Source: Hyphomicrobium sp. (lineage in GTDB: Bacteria; Pseudomonadota; Alphaproteobacteria; Rhizobiales; Hyphomicrobiaceae). From it: DNA of 64,000 nucleotides. This document shows positions 16,901 to 25,792 of the stretch, one piece after another. A program made the position numbers and the translations under genes. Within the stretch, counting starts at the first letter, position 1. Each line of letters begins with the position of its first letter. The stretch is from contig NZ_WBUE01000008.1 of assembly GCF_009026145.1 (NCBI RefSeq), positions 1 to 64,000 on the forward strand, given 5' to 3'. A model generated the notes under the pieces. It saw only the letters and a program-made list of their open reading frames with translations, was not told the origin of the DNA and did not search any database.

Positions 16901-18177
16901 CACCACCCGATCCCAACGGCGGGGCTGGGGCTCGCGGTGCGACGCCTGAGGGCACGCTGCCAAAAGGAAAGGACATCCTCGGACCGCGGATCCGAGAAAT
17001 CAGCCAAGACGAAGCGCACAGGATGAGCGGTGGCGACCCGCGCGATGGAGGCTGGCGACCGCGGAACGTCGGCGTGAAAAAAGACGTTGAGGCGCTGGAG
17101 CGCGAGGCAACTGGGAAGGCTGGAGGAGAACTGCCGAAAGTTGAACACACCGAGCCTGGAACTAGGAGGGCTGGGGAATTTGACCGAAAGTCGCCGCAGC
17201 AGACCCTTGGGCCGGATGAAATGACCCCCGCCAGCCCAAGAGCTGCCCAACCAAAAGAGCCGGATCCGTACGACAACGTCAAACCCGTGCCAAGCCCTCA
17301 GGAAGAAGCGGCGCGGCAGGAAAGCGGCCTTTCACCTGCGCAACGCGAAGCGCTTGGGAAAGCCCGCGGCGCGCAGACGCGGCGTGGCGTCGAAGAGACC
17401 ATCCGGCAGGCGGAGGCGCAGCCGGACTTCCGCCAGCGTCCGCAGCGGCTGTGGCCTGGTCAGGAGGATGACGGGCCCGAGCTGCGCGATCCCTGGAACC
17501 CGGAGAGCGTGGAGAAGGCGTGGGAGGAACATTTGCGCGGCCGAGCAAAGCCGGCCGTTGAGACACCCGGTGAAGCTGGCGATCAGGGCGCGCTGGAGAG
17601 CAAGCCCGCGACGCCGAGCTCAAAGGAGCTGCGCGAGACGTTCGACCGCAAGATGGACGATCTGCGGCGCAGGCCAATGCCCAGCTCCAAGTCCATACGG
17701 GAAGAAGCCGAGGCAAAACTTGCCAGAATGAAATCGGCTGAAGCACCGGAGCCAGCAACGGGCGACGTTCACGCGGCGAAGCTGCCTCCAAAAGCGGAGA
17801 TTCTCGATCCCAGCGACCCCAGGCAGACTTCATACTGGGGGCAAGAAGTCGAAGCCACCCAACAAGGACGCGGCATCTCTGCGGAGGAAACTGTTCGCGA
17901 GGAGGTGATCATCGTCGATGGCAAGGTTGTTCCTTCCAAGGAGAACCCGCTCGATCATCTGGGTCCCAAGCAAAGCGCCATTCAAGTGAACGCACGCACC
18001 GGCAACGTGGAGGTCAAACATGGCCCCAAGGTAGAGTCGGTACATAAGGAGGGGATCAAGAATCGCCTCTTGGCGGAGAACCGGGAGGTGATTGAAAGGG
18101 CAAAGCGCGAGTGGCTCGAGCGGCAGGAGCGCATCAAGAACCAGGTGATCAAGACGAACCCTGAGGACGAGGCTTGA
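13927..18177 (+). CDS. Giant zinc-ribbon multi-pass membrane protein, polymorphic-toxin-like layout
   Basis: 1416 residues from the ATG at 13927 (a GTG at 13906 is also in frame). Zinc ribbon C10, C13, C24, C27 (CTACG … RFCGRCG). Several TM helices lie at about 75-275, ending in an AAAILPAAAQ boundary, followed by a beta-rich part to about 500. An Ala-rich hydrophobic stretch (about 513-558) precedes a Pro-rich linker and a YDKDGTPFATNDKGQYW segment. A charged coiled coil spans about 634-701, and a Gly/Ala-rich, pretoxin-like helical region about 771-968. A long polar, Pro/Glu-rich tail follows, and the last 70 residues are highly charged. I cannot name a catalytic toxin domain. One base separates its stop from the next gene. 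Confidence 0.65.
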   Translation: MSAANRHRFCTACGSKLSPSARFCGRCGARLSSASDDLPPVAVKTEMPTDLAAGRARDAAATAPAPMSKFQARKALVKAITVAAAKSFALSAAVLGPGLLLLYNGAQVPGMLWLFGGSFGMVAWTYRKPWRLGLITCLIPPVAAGLGYLVQLAFFSHAAPPFVLLLGAVAIGIGVGWYRGEAHQLYKKDGSIFAQRTVAYLGIWITAYAITQLMAVAADLWLVRSGLLTGAFSTAMLGAVSVIILQKRKALAHASAAVLAFAFLFAHAAAILPAAAQSSSGDVEVIDILRQTASRVSRLILDADLAEAVMGQRPPPADSAPISIPLPAPSFQRISENAATATYATDASSSISVTLERLDSTEAAMPQMSDLRGVTSKMAKWITVRGASCLLGVSIDERASPITGEVAAVMSKDRFRISVRAYGRGQIARERPPSDGIAGAIGDAIGEALEEAGGILFLPLMTPALAGEYHAALDVEAYPSAGTNAAPPPFVPETRPGPDYGAGTSGDDGYAYPPYVTINPADVAAGSAAVAAILIAAGIAANIAQAIAAAIASAAQSGVQMTSDDIAAAIGEWLAGSRPADGSGATQGSGGQDVAPPPKPPPIYDKDGTPFATNDKGQYWAPDAEGNWRWLDPVEAREASAALQREAAARRAEQAEHDRATQEMMEKWRQQRQQEAVAAASEAQRRTAEDQAARAAEERRLGQLGQAIGSTIEQMGPGEQRDALMGELGGLLQKGDTEGAELLWSHLRGARQSQLDKLGAEARWDQMKGKVYGAAETGAALTRDVSKAALTAATTQLTGGIGLAPAAMLGGTLIGSVEATEAGLSVDPTGNVKFDRTAAAKGLVKGVKGGLSAAIGGAATSGSKIIALTKIGSQAGLDAAETYAETGSGEKALVSGLLGVASGASGEAIDAGFQQDGLLKSAVTHTTNYLGNTAKGVLVSGKDARTAAGEALYGEMTSLAGKSIISNVPVKAPDLPSDGAASQLPKIRDWTPPPDPNGGAGARGATPEGTLPKGKDILGPRIREISQDEAHRMSGGDPRDGGWRPRNVGVKKDVEALEREATGKAGGELPKVEHTEPGTRRAGEFDRKSPQQTLGPDEMTPASPRAAQPKEPDPYDNVKPVPSPQEEAARQESGLSPAQREALGKARGAQTRRGVEETIRQAEAQPDFRQRPQRLWPGQEDDGPELRDPWNPESVEKAWEEHLRGRAKPAVETPGEAGDQGALESKPATPSSKELRETFDRKMDDLRRRPMPSSKSIREEAEAKLARMKSAEAPEPATGDVHAAKLPPKAEILDPSDPRQTSYWGQEVEATQQGRGISAEETVREEVIIVDGKVVPSKENPLDHLGPKQSAIQVNARTGNVEVKHGPKVESVHKEGIKNRLLAENREVIERAKREWLERQERIKNQVIKTNPEDEA

Positions 18178-18178
18178 A

Positions 18179-19351
18179 ATGCCGACGAGAGCTGAAGCAA
18201 CGCTGAGCTCCGAGGAGTTCGCAGTACTGCTCAACCATTTCAACGTCGATCTGCCCCGCGGCTCGCCGCTCGGCAGGCCATGCCTGCCGGCAGACAGCAA
18301 AGGTGCCGCCGCCGCTCTGCAAAGGAAAGGGCTGCTCAACGGCGAATGGCAATTGGCGGTGCGCGACTTGGCGGACGCGAGACGGCAGATCGTCGTGCAG
18401 CGCACCGCGCTCGACGCCAGCGGGACGCTCTGCTTTCACCCGCTTCCGTCCACGCAGGCCGATCTTCTGGGAATCCTGGTCACAAGGGTGCCGGCCGGCG
18501 ATTACCGGCTTCAAATCCACCTGACGCTGCCGAATTTGTTGACCGAGGTCTTTGATCCGCTCGATCCGATTGGCACTGCACCACCAATGGTCTTTGATCG
18601 CGCTTTCACGCCGGCGGGCCTGACCGTGTTGGCGGCCGCGGTCGACTACACACGAATGCTCTATGCCGCCACGCTGATCGAACGACGCGGTATTGCCGGT
18701 GTGGTTCTCACCCGGGGCAACTTAGAGCAACAGGTGCTTCTTGGCATCAAGTCCTCGGATCGCCGCTCTCTCGTCACGCTGCTGCATGGCTTCCTCCCGG
18801 ACGTCATGCCGGTCGCACCGAGCGAATTCAAAGCGGGCCTCGAGGAGATGGCCTCTGCGGGCCTTGTGGTGGCAGACGATGCTGACGATGAAACCTTCCT
18901 CGCTAGCGGAGTGCTGCTTGATGCAGCCATCAACCTCTTGAGCCCGGTGCCCGCCCTCATGGTCGGTGACAGCTCCGCGCCGTCCTTCGAAGATGGCAAC
19001 TGGTCGATCGTGATGCGTGGCAATTCGCTGTGGGAGCTTCAACCCGCTGGCGATGCGGCAGAGCGGAAGGTGCGCTTCCGGTCTATCGACGGACTAACAG
19101 CCTTGTCCGATGAGCTAAGTCTCATCCGCAAATTGGCGGGTTGGACGGCTGCCACGAAGCCCGCAAACGCCTCGGATGTTATAGAGACCACCGAGCCCTC
19201 GCCGACGACGATGGATGCGGCGTGGAAAGCCAAACTTGCGGGGGCGATTGAGACGGAGGAGCCGCCGCGCACCAAGTTCTGCATCGCGTGCGGTAGCGAG
19301 CTACGCCCCCTTGCCCGGTTCTGTACCAAGTGCGGGGCTCAGGTGGCGTAG
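18179..19351 (+). CDS. Zinc-ribbon partner of the giant protein, soluble
   Basis: 390 residues, no signal peptide or TM helix. The start ATG lies one base after the giant gene's stop, implying translational coupling. The N-terminal pattern (LSSEEFAVLLNHFNVDLP, LQRKGLLN, LAVRDLADARRQIVV) and a two-half layout ending in SLWELQPAGD loosely resemble EspG-like secretion chaperones of type VII systems. This is inference from pattern only. The last 25 residues form a zinc ribbon (FCIACG … RFCTKCG), here C-terminal rather than N-terminal. It is probably a cytosolic chaperone or regulator of the neighbour. Confidence 0.6.
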   Translation: MPTRAEATLSSEEFAVLLNHFNVDLPRGSPLGRPCLPADSKGAAAALQRKGLLNGEWQLAVRDLADARRQIVVQRTALDASGTLCFHPLPSTQADLLGILVTRVPAGDYRLQIHLTLPNLLTEVFDPLDPIGTAPPMVFDRAFTPAGLTVLAAAVDYTRMLYAATLIERRGIAGVVLTRGNLEQQVLLGIKSSDRRSLVTLLHGFLPDVMPVAPSEFKAGLEEMASAGLVVADDADDETFLASGVLLDAAINLLSPVPALMVGDSSAPSFEDGNWSIVMRGNSLWELQPAGDAAERKVRFRSIDGLTALSDELSLIRKLAGWTAATKPANASDVIETTEPSPTTMDAAWKAKLAGAIETEEPPRTKFCIACGSELRPLARFCTKCGAQVA

Positions 19352-19582
19352 GCGTGAGCACGCTTACGCACAGTCGTCGTGGGTAGGAATGAGCGGCAGG
19401 CCCGCTGCCAAGATGGCGCGATTCCAGGCCTCTCAGGTCGGGCTTCGTTGCGAGCGTCGCACCGATTGCAGAAGAAGAGCTATGCGTCGCTAACGGCGCG
19501 CCGCGATCGAGTGATCGACGGATGCGAACTGGTTCTGGTCACCGATAAGGCGCCAGTAGGCAGCGCCAGAGAGCACCGCCGA

Positions 19583-20140
19583 CTAGTTCTCATCTTTCGC
19601 TTCTTCCGATTGCCGTTCGGCTTCGCTTCTTCGCTCGACTTCGTCCCAGAATGAGCTGGCGGCCTTCGGCCAGATCGTCCCGATGACGTCCCGGAGATAC
19701 CGATCAGTCACGCCATTGAAATGCAGATACCTTTGCAGAGTAATATAGCTCGGACCAAAACCGGTCGCTCCCCGTCGTTCCAAATTCCAGTGCCAGAAGC
19801 CGTACGCTTCGGGCTTCAGCGAGTAGTATGTCATGTCGCGAAGAAGGCCGGTCATGCAGCGCTTGTGCTGGTCGCACTCGGACAGTTCAATTCTGATTGG
19901 TCTTCTTGTTGTCGGCTCCCCTTCCAGATCGATGACGACGACGGGCGCAGCGGGAGATTCCACCCCCGCTTTCCAGCCCTCCCGTCTTGCGAAATCTACC
20001 AGCTCGTCCGGCGTGATCCCGGCATAAATCTTCTCGGCCCAGGCCGGAGTCTGCAGAAAACTCAGCGCGAGCGCGAGGACAACGAGCGCCCGCGCCACCG
20101 CGGGCGGTGGCGCAAGGGTACGGGGCGCGCAATCTGACAT
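19583..20140 (-). CDS. Exported YbjN-domain protein
   Basis: 185 residues from the ATG at 20140, which has GGAG upstream (a longer frame starts at 20173). The leader ends TPAWAEKIYAG. The mature part matches the YbjN-like layout: ITPDELVDFARREGW, a central Cys pair (SECDQHKRC), then FWHWNLER and a C-terminal 'GVTDRYLRDVIGTIW' helix. YbjN relatives are linked to sensory or type III-chaperone-like folds; the function here is unknown. The tail is charged. Confidence 0.6.
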   Translation of the reverse strand: MSDCAPRTLAPPPAVARALVVLALALSFLQTPAWAEKIYAGITPDELVDFARREGWKAGVESPAAPVVVIDLEGEPTTRRPIRIELSECDQHKRCMTGLLRDMTYYSLKPEAYGFWHWNLERRGATGFGPSYITLQRYLHFNGVTDRYLRDVIGTIWPKAASSFWDEVERRSEAERQSEEAKDEN

Positions 20141-20940
20141 TTGTTGCTCCACAAACCGCGCTGCCGAAGGCACTGATCAGCCGACTGCACTATATCGAAT
20201 TCACGGTCGGGACGGGGATGTTCTGGTTTGCTGCTTGCAGTTCGGATTCCGTCGGAGCAGCTGGCGCGGGGGCTTGGCCGTCATCGGATGGCTCCGGCGA
20301 CGCCCGGCCGCCTGGATGCCCCTGGCCATCTCCGTTGGTCGAAAAAGCGCAATGTCATCGCAGTCTCGCACAGTGATCGAGCATCAGAGCACAACTGCCG
20401 AGCAGATCAGCTGACCAGACTCGACACACACTCACGGGGGTGCGAGTCCGGCGACTGTCCTACCTCGTATAAGCAATTGATATGGCTTCGCTTTTTCTGG
20501 GTTTTTGGCGCCCCGTAGGGAGGTCGCGTGATTCAGCAGAATCAATCGCTTGCTGATGAGTGGGAAAGAAAATCGCCGCGGAGCTTACCGTATGTTTCCG
20601 TTGGCCTCTTTCCCACCAAGTTAGCTCCGCAATTGTCCGCGCCATGACCGCAAGCATCCCAGATCAGACATTTGCCTGTCTCTCGTCGATGTTTGGGAGG
20701 GCCAGGAGCAGAACTGGAACCGTCGTCGGCGAACGTCACACGCCGCAAATTCAAGGGCATCACCTCCAAGGTTGCCGCCAAGACGCCGATGCGCGGTACC
20801 CGCCGGGCGAGGCGCCTTGTGCGGCTTGCACATGAACCCTTGCGGATCTGGTCGTGGCGGGACCGGCGTCAACATCGGCGATTGGCTGCAGAACGACGCT
20901 GTTGACGGATAGCTTTGCCGTGCAGTGAGACTCCGCACCG
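20141..20940. other. Intergenic stretch holding repeat copy 3
   Basis: About 800 bp with no supportable gene. It contains only the structured repeat at 20502-20617. I see no transposase or integrase remnant. Confidence 0.55.
20502..20617 (+). repeat. Structured dispersed repeat, copy 3
   Basis: T-run plus GGCGCCCCGTAGGG (20507-20520); stem arms GTGGGAAAG (20560-20568) and CTTTCCCAC (20608-20616), with the same 57-nt span as copy 2. The loop shares CTTACCG and TTTCCGTT with copy 2. Unlike copies 1 and 2 it lacks the upstream T-arm-like motif. Confidence 0.75.
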
Positions 20941-22990
20941 ATGATCGACAGCTTGCTCTCCAAACTGCCCTTGGACGCCTTGCTCCTGGAGCTTCGCGCG
21001 ATCCCGCGGGGCTTGACGAGCGCAGAGGCCGGCCGGCGCCTCGCACAATTCGGCCCCAATGACGCGATGACCCATCGCCGGCGCCCGCTCTGGCGCCAGA
21101 TCCTCGACCGGTTCTCCAATCCGCTCATTCTCATTCTCCTCTTCGCCAGCGGCCTATCGGCATGGACGGGTGAGGTCGCAAGCTGCGCCATCATCATCCT
21201 AATCATTCTCTTAAGCGTCGTTCTCGATGTGACGCAGCAGTGGCGCGCCGAGAATGCCATCGAGGCCTTGCGCCGCTCGGTCGGCCTGAGGGCGCGGGCA
21301 CTGCGCGACGGGGTGGAGCGGTCCATCCCCGTCGAGGAGCTTGTCCCTGGTGACGTCGTGCTCCTGCGGGCGGGGGACATCGCGCCCGCCGATTGCCGGC
21401 TTCTCGCGGCGCGTGATTTCTTCGTCAACCAGGCTCTGCTGACAGGCGAGCCCTATCCGGTCGAAAAGCACGTCGACGGTGATGCGAGCCCGTCACATGC
21501 TTCGCACGCCGCGAACACAATCTTTATGGGAACCTCGGTTATCAGCGGCGCCGCAACGGCCGTTGTCGGCCGCACGGGGCGCCTGACCGAGCTTGGTGGG
21601 ATTGCCGGGACGCTCGCGCAGCAGCGGCCGCGTGACGCCTTCGAGCAGGGTCTTCGACAGTTCGGCCTGTTGATGCTGCGGTTCACCATCTTCTTGGTTC
21701 TGTTCGTGCTCGCCGCCAACACGCTGTTCCACCGGCCGTGGCTCGAGTCGCTGCTATTTGCGCTGGCGCTTGCCGTCGGGTTGACCCCCGAGCTGTTGCC
21801 CATGGTCGTGACGGTGACTTTGGCAAAGGGGGCGCAGCGGCTCGCCCAGCACCGCGTCATCGTCAAGCGCCTCGCCGCCATTCACGATCTCGGCGCCATG
21901 CAGGTGCTGTGCACCGACAAGACAGGGACGCTCACCGAATCGCGCATTGAGCTCGTGCGCCACATCGATGCGACGGGGGCCGACAGTGCCACGGCCTTCC
22001 GCCTGGCGTATCTCAACAGTGCTTTTGAGAGCGGGCTCAGGAACCCGCTCGATGAGGCCATCCTGGCCCATGGCAAGCTCGACATCTCCGGCTGGCAGAA
22101 GATCGATGAGGTGCCGTTCGACTTCGAGCGGCGGCGGATCTCGGTGCTTATTGATGATGGCCGCACGCGACTGCTGGTGGTCAAGGGTGCGCCCGAGGAC
22201 ATTATCACGATTTCGACCGAGCGAGAGACGGCCGAAGGGGTCCGCGCGCGCCTCGACGCTCCTGGCCGCAAGCAACTCTTGGAGCAATTCGAGCGGCTCG
22301 GAGCGGAAGGCTATCGCGTGCTGGCCGTGGCCTCGCGGGTCCTGCACCACGAACACGCCAGTGCCGCCCTTGGGGATGAAGCGCAACTCACCTTCGCCGG
22401 CTATCTCGCGTTCGTGGATCCGCCCAAACCTGATGCGGCCGCCGCGGTGCACGCGCTGGCCGCAGCGGGCGTCGAGGTCAAGATCCTGAGCGGAGATAAT
22501 GAGCAAATCACGCAGCACATCTGCAAAGAGATCGGGGTACCGGTCAGAGGTGTCGTGACGGGGCAAGAGCTCGCCCGCATCAGTGAAGAGACCCTCCGCG
22601 CGCGGCTGACTTCCCTCAATCTTTTCTGCCGTGTCACACCGCAGCAGAAGGAGCGCGTTCTCTTGGCGCTCAAGCGCACCGGGCGCGCGGTTGGCTTTCT
22701 CGGCGACGGCATCAACGACGCCTCCGCCCTGCACGCGGCCGACGTCGGCATTTCCGTCGACAGCGGCGCAGACGTTGGGGTCGAGTTCAAACTTCGGCAA
22801 CATGTTCTCGATGGCCGGCGCCGCCCTGTTTCTCAATCAGGATATATTTGACGGCGTTTTCAACCGTACGCCGCCCTTCGAGCACGCCATCTCGCACGAC
22901 GCCAAGGTCATGTCCTTCGTTGCCATGTGCTTCACGACGTGGGCGACGCTTGCGGTGAGATCATATGGATTTCCTTGCCGTGCCCGATGA
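20941..22990 (+). pseudogene. MgtA-type P-type ATPase, internal deletion plus frameshift and lost C-terminus
   Basis: The main frame (20941-22851) covers the N-terminal cation-ATPase domain, an A domain with LTGEPYPVEK, the phosphorylation motif DKTGTLT (Asp about 326), KGAPEDI and GDGINDASAL. After GISVDSGADV, where MgtA relatives continue for about 35 residues, the sequence jumps to SSNFGNMFSM, which is in another frame and runs only to 22990. The junction near 22775-22785 therefore lost a segment and shifted frame, and the C-terminal TM bundle (roughly 200 residues) is missing. Full-length relatives are about 850-900 residues. Transport of Mg2+ by this copy is not expected. Confidence 0.8.
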
Positions 22991-23196
22991 GGATTTTGGC
23001 GATGTCGTCGAGCGTGGTTTTCTCGGCCATGAGGGAATTGTACGCGCGAATGTAGATCGCGCAATGGATGGCATGGCACGTTGATGACGTGGGAAGGGCA
23101 TCGGGGACTTTCTTGGAGTTGATCCTGCGCAACAGGAGCTGAAGGCACGGATGTATGGTTTCAGGAGTGAGCGTCCGAAAGTGAGGAGTATCGCGC

Positions 23197-23439
23197 ATGC
23201 ACGACTGGAACATGTGGTGGGGAGGCGGCGGGATGTGGTTCGGCCCGCTTTGGATGATCGTATGGCTCCTAGTGGTCGTCGCCGGCGTCGCGGCGTTGGT
23301 TCGTTGGCTTGGCGGAGCCGGTGGCGACGGGCGGGCGCCAACGCGCAGCGCACGGGATATTCTCGACGAGCGCTACGCACGCGGGGAGATCGATCGTGAG
23401 GAATACGTGAAGCGGAAGCAGGACATCGCGGGTAGCTGA
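23197..23439 (+). CDS. Small SHOCT-domain membrane protein
   Basis: 80 residues: a Trp/Gly-rich N-terminus (MHDWNMWWGGGGMW), one TM helix (about 16-38) and a C-terminal SHOCT motif (ARDILDERYARGEIDREEY). SHOCT modules are short oligomerisation or localisation segments, often found in small membrane proteins. Partner unknown. Confidence 0.85.
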   Translation: MHDWNMWWGGGGMWFGPLWMIVWLLVVVAGVAALVRWLGGAGGDGRAPTRSARDILDERYARGEIDREEYVKRKQDIAGS

Positions 23440-23816
23440 TGATGGCATACATCGCTCGCGTTTACTGGTGACGACGCGTTAGCTTTGTACGTACGATCCA
23501 CTACAACGGACGGCGTAAATTGCCTAAAAATGACGACGGAGCCGCTGCCGTCAATCAGGGGACTGAGACGACCGGCTTGGCTCCGGCACCGGCACCCGGC
23601 GGTGGTGCACCCCGCTGCCGCCGTCCGGGTGCTGTCTCTCGGCGTCTAAACGGTAAAAAGTGATCGCCTCGGACAACGAATGGTTGCTCAGACATTCCCG
23701 CGCTTTGAGAATGCGACAAAGAACCGTTCTGCGCCTTGAGGCAATCCCTCCGTTCACGGCCAATTACCAATTGCATGATATTTAGGCGGCTTTCCTACCA
23801 GCCGCGGCGGTTGAAC
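23440..23816. other. Gap without recognisable feature
   Basis: About 375 bp between the SHOCT gene and the GGDEF-EAL gene. Reading frames here are short and unlike known proteins. The true start of the next gene may lie slightly upstream of 23817. Confidence 0.4.
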
Positions 23817-25733
23817 ATGTGTGTTTATCCGAGTATTTTACGCAAACGCAGACAGGGCGGCACGGCGGGCAAAACGCTCGAAAAGGGCGAGTGCCGGACG
23901 CGGGTCGCTGAGTGCGGGGTTGCGCCCAAGCGCCTTCGAAGGCCGCGCAAGACGTCGCGGCAGGGTCGGACCCAGAATGAACTGAAAGCACTGCACGCGC
24001 AGCTCGATGTGGCGCTCAGCAACATGGGACGCGGGCTGTCGATGTTTAATGCCGACCAGCGTCTCGTCATGTGCAATCGTCTGTATCGCGAGATCTACCA
24101 GCTACCGGCGCGGTTGACGCGGCCCGGCACGTCGCTCGCGAGTATCGTGCGCTACCACGTTCGACGCGAGACGGGCCGCGACGATGCCGGCGAGCGCGCC
24201 AAGCAGCGCGCCTGGATCAAAGGTCACGTCGCGCAACTCGCGCGTGGAAAGACCTTCGTCCACGTGCAGCGCCTAAAGAGCGGGCGCATTGTGCAGGTGA
24301 CCAACCAGCCGCTGGCCGCCGGCGGCTGGATCGATATTCAGGAGGACATCACCGAGCGGCGCCGGGCCGAAGAACGCATCGATTGGCTGGCCCACCATGA
24401 CCCGTTGACGGAAACTGCCAATCGCACGCAATTTGGCAACGAGCTCGAGCACGCATTGCTGCAGCTGAAGCACGGATCGAGCTTCGCCCTGCATTGGATC
24501 GACCTCGATCGCTTCAAGGCCGTCAACGATACGCTGGGACACCCGGCAGGAGATGCGCTCTTAAAGAGCGTCGCCAAGCGGCTCCTTAAGGCGGTGCGCA
24601 AGCCCGATCTGGTCGCCCGCCTGGGCGGGGATGAGTTCGCCGTCATCCAAGTCGGGGCGACGCGCGCCGAGGCAGAGGTGCTCGGCAAACGGCTGGTCAA
24701 GGCGCTAAGGGAGCCGCACCTGGCACTCGGGCATCGGCTCGAGACGTCGGCGAGCATTGGCATTGCCTTGGCGCCTGAGCACGGGACCAACGCCGACGAA
24801 CTGATGCACAACGCTGACTTAGCGCTCTACCGCGCCAAAGCGGCTGGCCGTGCGGCATCGGTCGTCTATGAGCCTGCGCGCGATACGCATGGGTGCGCGC
24901 GTGGAGTGCTTGAGGCCGACCTGAAGCGCGCGCTCGCGGAGGAGCAGTTAGAGCTCCACTATCAGCCGATCATCGACAGCCGCACGTCGGCGGTGAACAG
25001 CTTCGAAGCCTTGATGCGCTGGCGTCATCCGGAGCGTGGACTCCTCGCCCCTGGTGAGTTCATCGGGCTGGCGGAGAGCACGGGCCTCATCATCGAGATC
25101 GGGGCGTGGGCGATCCGAAGGGCGTGTACCGACGCTGCCACCTGGCCGGCACCGATCAAGGTCACCGTCAACTTATCTCCGGTGCAATTCGAATCGGGCG
25201 ACCTTTACGAAACCATCGTGGGCGCGATCGCCAGCTCCGGCATCGACCCGCAGCGGATTGAAGTGGAAATCACCGAGAGCGTACTGCTCCGTGACGATCC
25301 CAAAACGCATGCGCTGCTGCACAAGCTCCGCGATCTAGGTCTCCGCATCGCGCTTGACGATTTCGGCACCGCCTATGCCTCGCTCAGCTACCTGCGCAGC
25401 TTCCCCTTCGACAAGATTAAGATCGACCGCTCCTTCGTGCGCGATCTTAATTCGGTGCGCCGCGAGGACAGTATCGCCATCATCCGCGCGGTGGCCAGTC
25501 TCGCCAAGCAACTGCAGATGACGAGCGTCGCCGAAGGCGTGGAGACAGCCGAGCAAATCGAGTCCGTTCTCGTTGCCGGCTGCGATGAGCTGCAAGGCTT
25601 CTACTTCAGCACCCCGGTGCCCGCCGGCGACGTGCCGGGGCTGCTGTCGCGCGGCGCACCCACGAGGCCGAGGCAGCGCTCTGTCGCGATAGACGGCGTC
25701 GATCTGATGGGTGCAACCGCTCGGAGGGCGTGA
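23817..25733 (+). CDS. PAS-GGDEF-EAL cyclic-di-GMP enzyme
   Basis: About 638 residues from the ATG at 23817; upstream TTG and downstream starts are possible. A PAS-like domain (LDVALSNMGRGLSMFNAD) leads. A GGDEF domain with intact GGDEF (near residue 270) follows, with an RKPD sequence five residues before it, which matches the inhibitory I-site. An EAL domain with FEALMRW (near 397), DDFGTAYASL and KIDRSFV comes next. Both active sites look complete, so the protein could make and break c-di-GMP; which activity dominates is not visible. No TM helix. The N-terminal 60 residues are basic and unassigned. Confidence 0.9.
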   Translation: MCVYPSILRKRRQGGTAGKTLEKGECRTRVAECGVAPKRLRRPRKTSRQGRTQNELKALHAQLDVALSNMGRGLSMFNADQRLVMCNRLYREIYQLPARLTRPGTSLASIVRYHVRRETGRDDAGERAKQRAWIKGHVAQLARGKTFVHVQRLKSGRIVQVTNQPLAAGGWIDIQEDITERRRAEERIDWLAHHDPLTETANRTQFGNELEHALLQLKHGSSFALHWIDLDRFKAVNDTLGHPAGDALLKSVAKRLLKAVRKPDLVARLGGDEFAVIQVGATRAEAEVLGKRLVKALREPHLALGHRLETSASIGIALAPEHGTNADELMHNADLALYRAKAAGRAASVVYEPARDTHGCARGVLEADLKRALAEEQLELHYQPIIDSRTSAVNSFEALMRWRHPERGLLAPGEFIGLAESTGLIIEIGAWAIRRACTDAATWPAPIKVTVNLSPVQFESGDLYETIVGAIASSGIDPQRIEVEITESVLLRDDPKTHALLHKLRDLGLRIALDDFGTAYASLSYLRSFPFDKIKIDRSFVRDLNSVRREDSIAIIRAVASLAKQLQMTSVAEGVETAEQIESVLVAGCDELQGFYFSTPVPAGDVPGLLSRGAPTRPRQRSVAIDGVDLMGATARRA

Positions 25734-25792
25734 AATTGCGTCAAGCGACTTTGACGCGATTTCAGCACATCCTCGAAGGCATTAGAAACCGG

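Noticed and set aside
22932..23213. Minus-strand 93-residue frame (ending in DDIAKILIGHGKEI)
   Set aside because: The C-terminal 30 residues look protein-like, but the rest is not and there is no ribosome-binding site. It may be a fragment, too weak to list.
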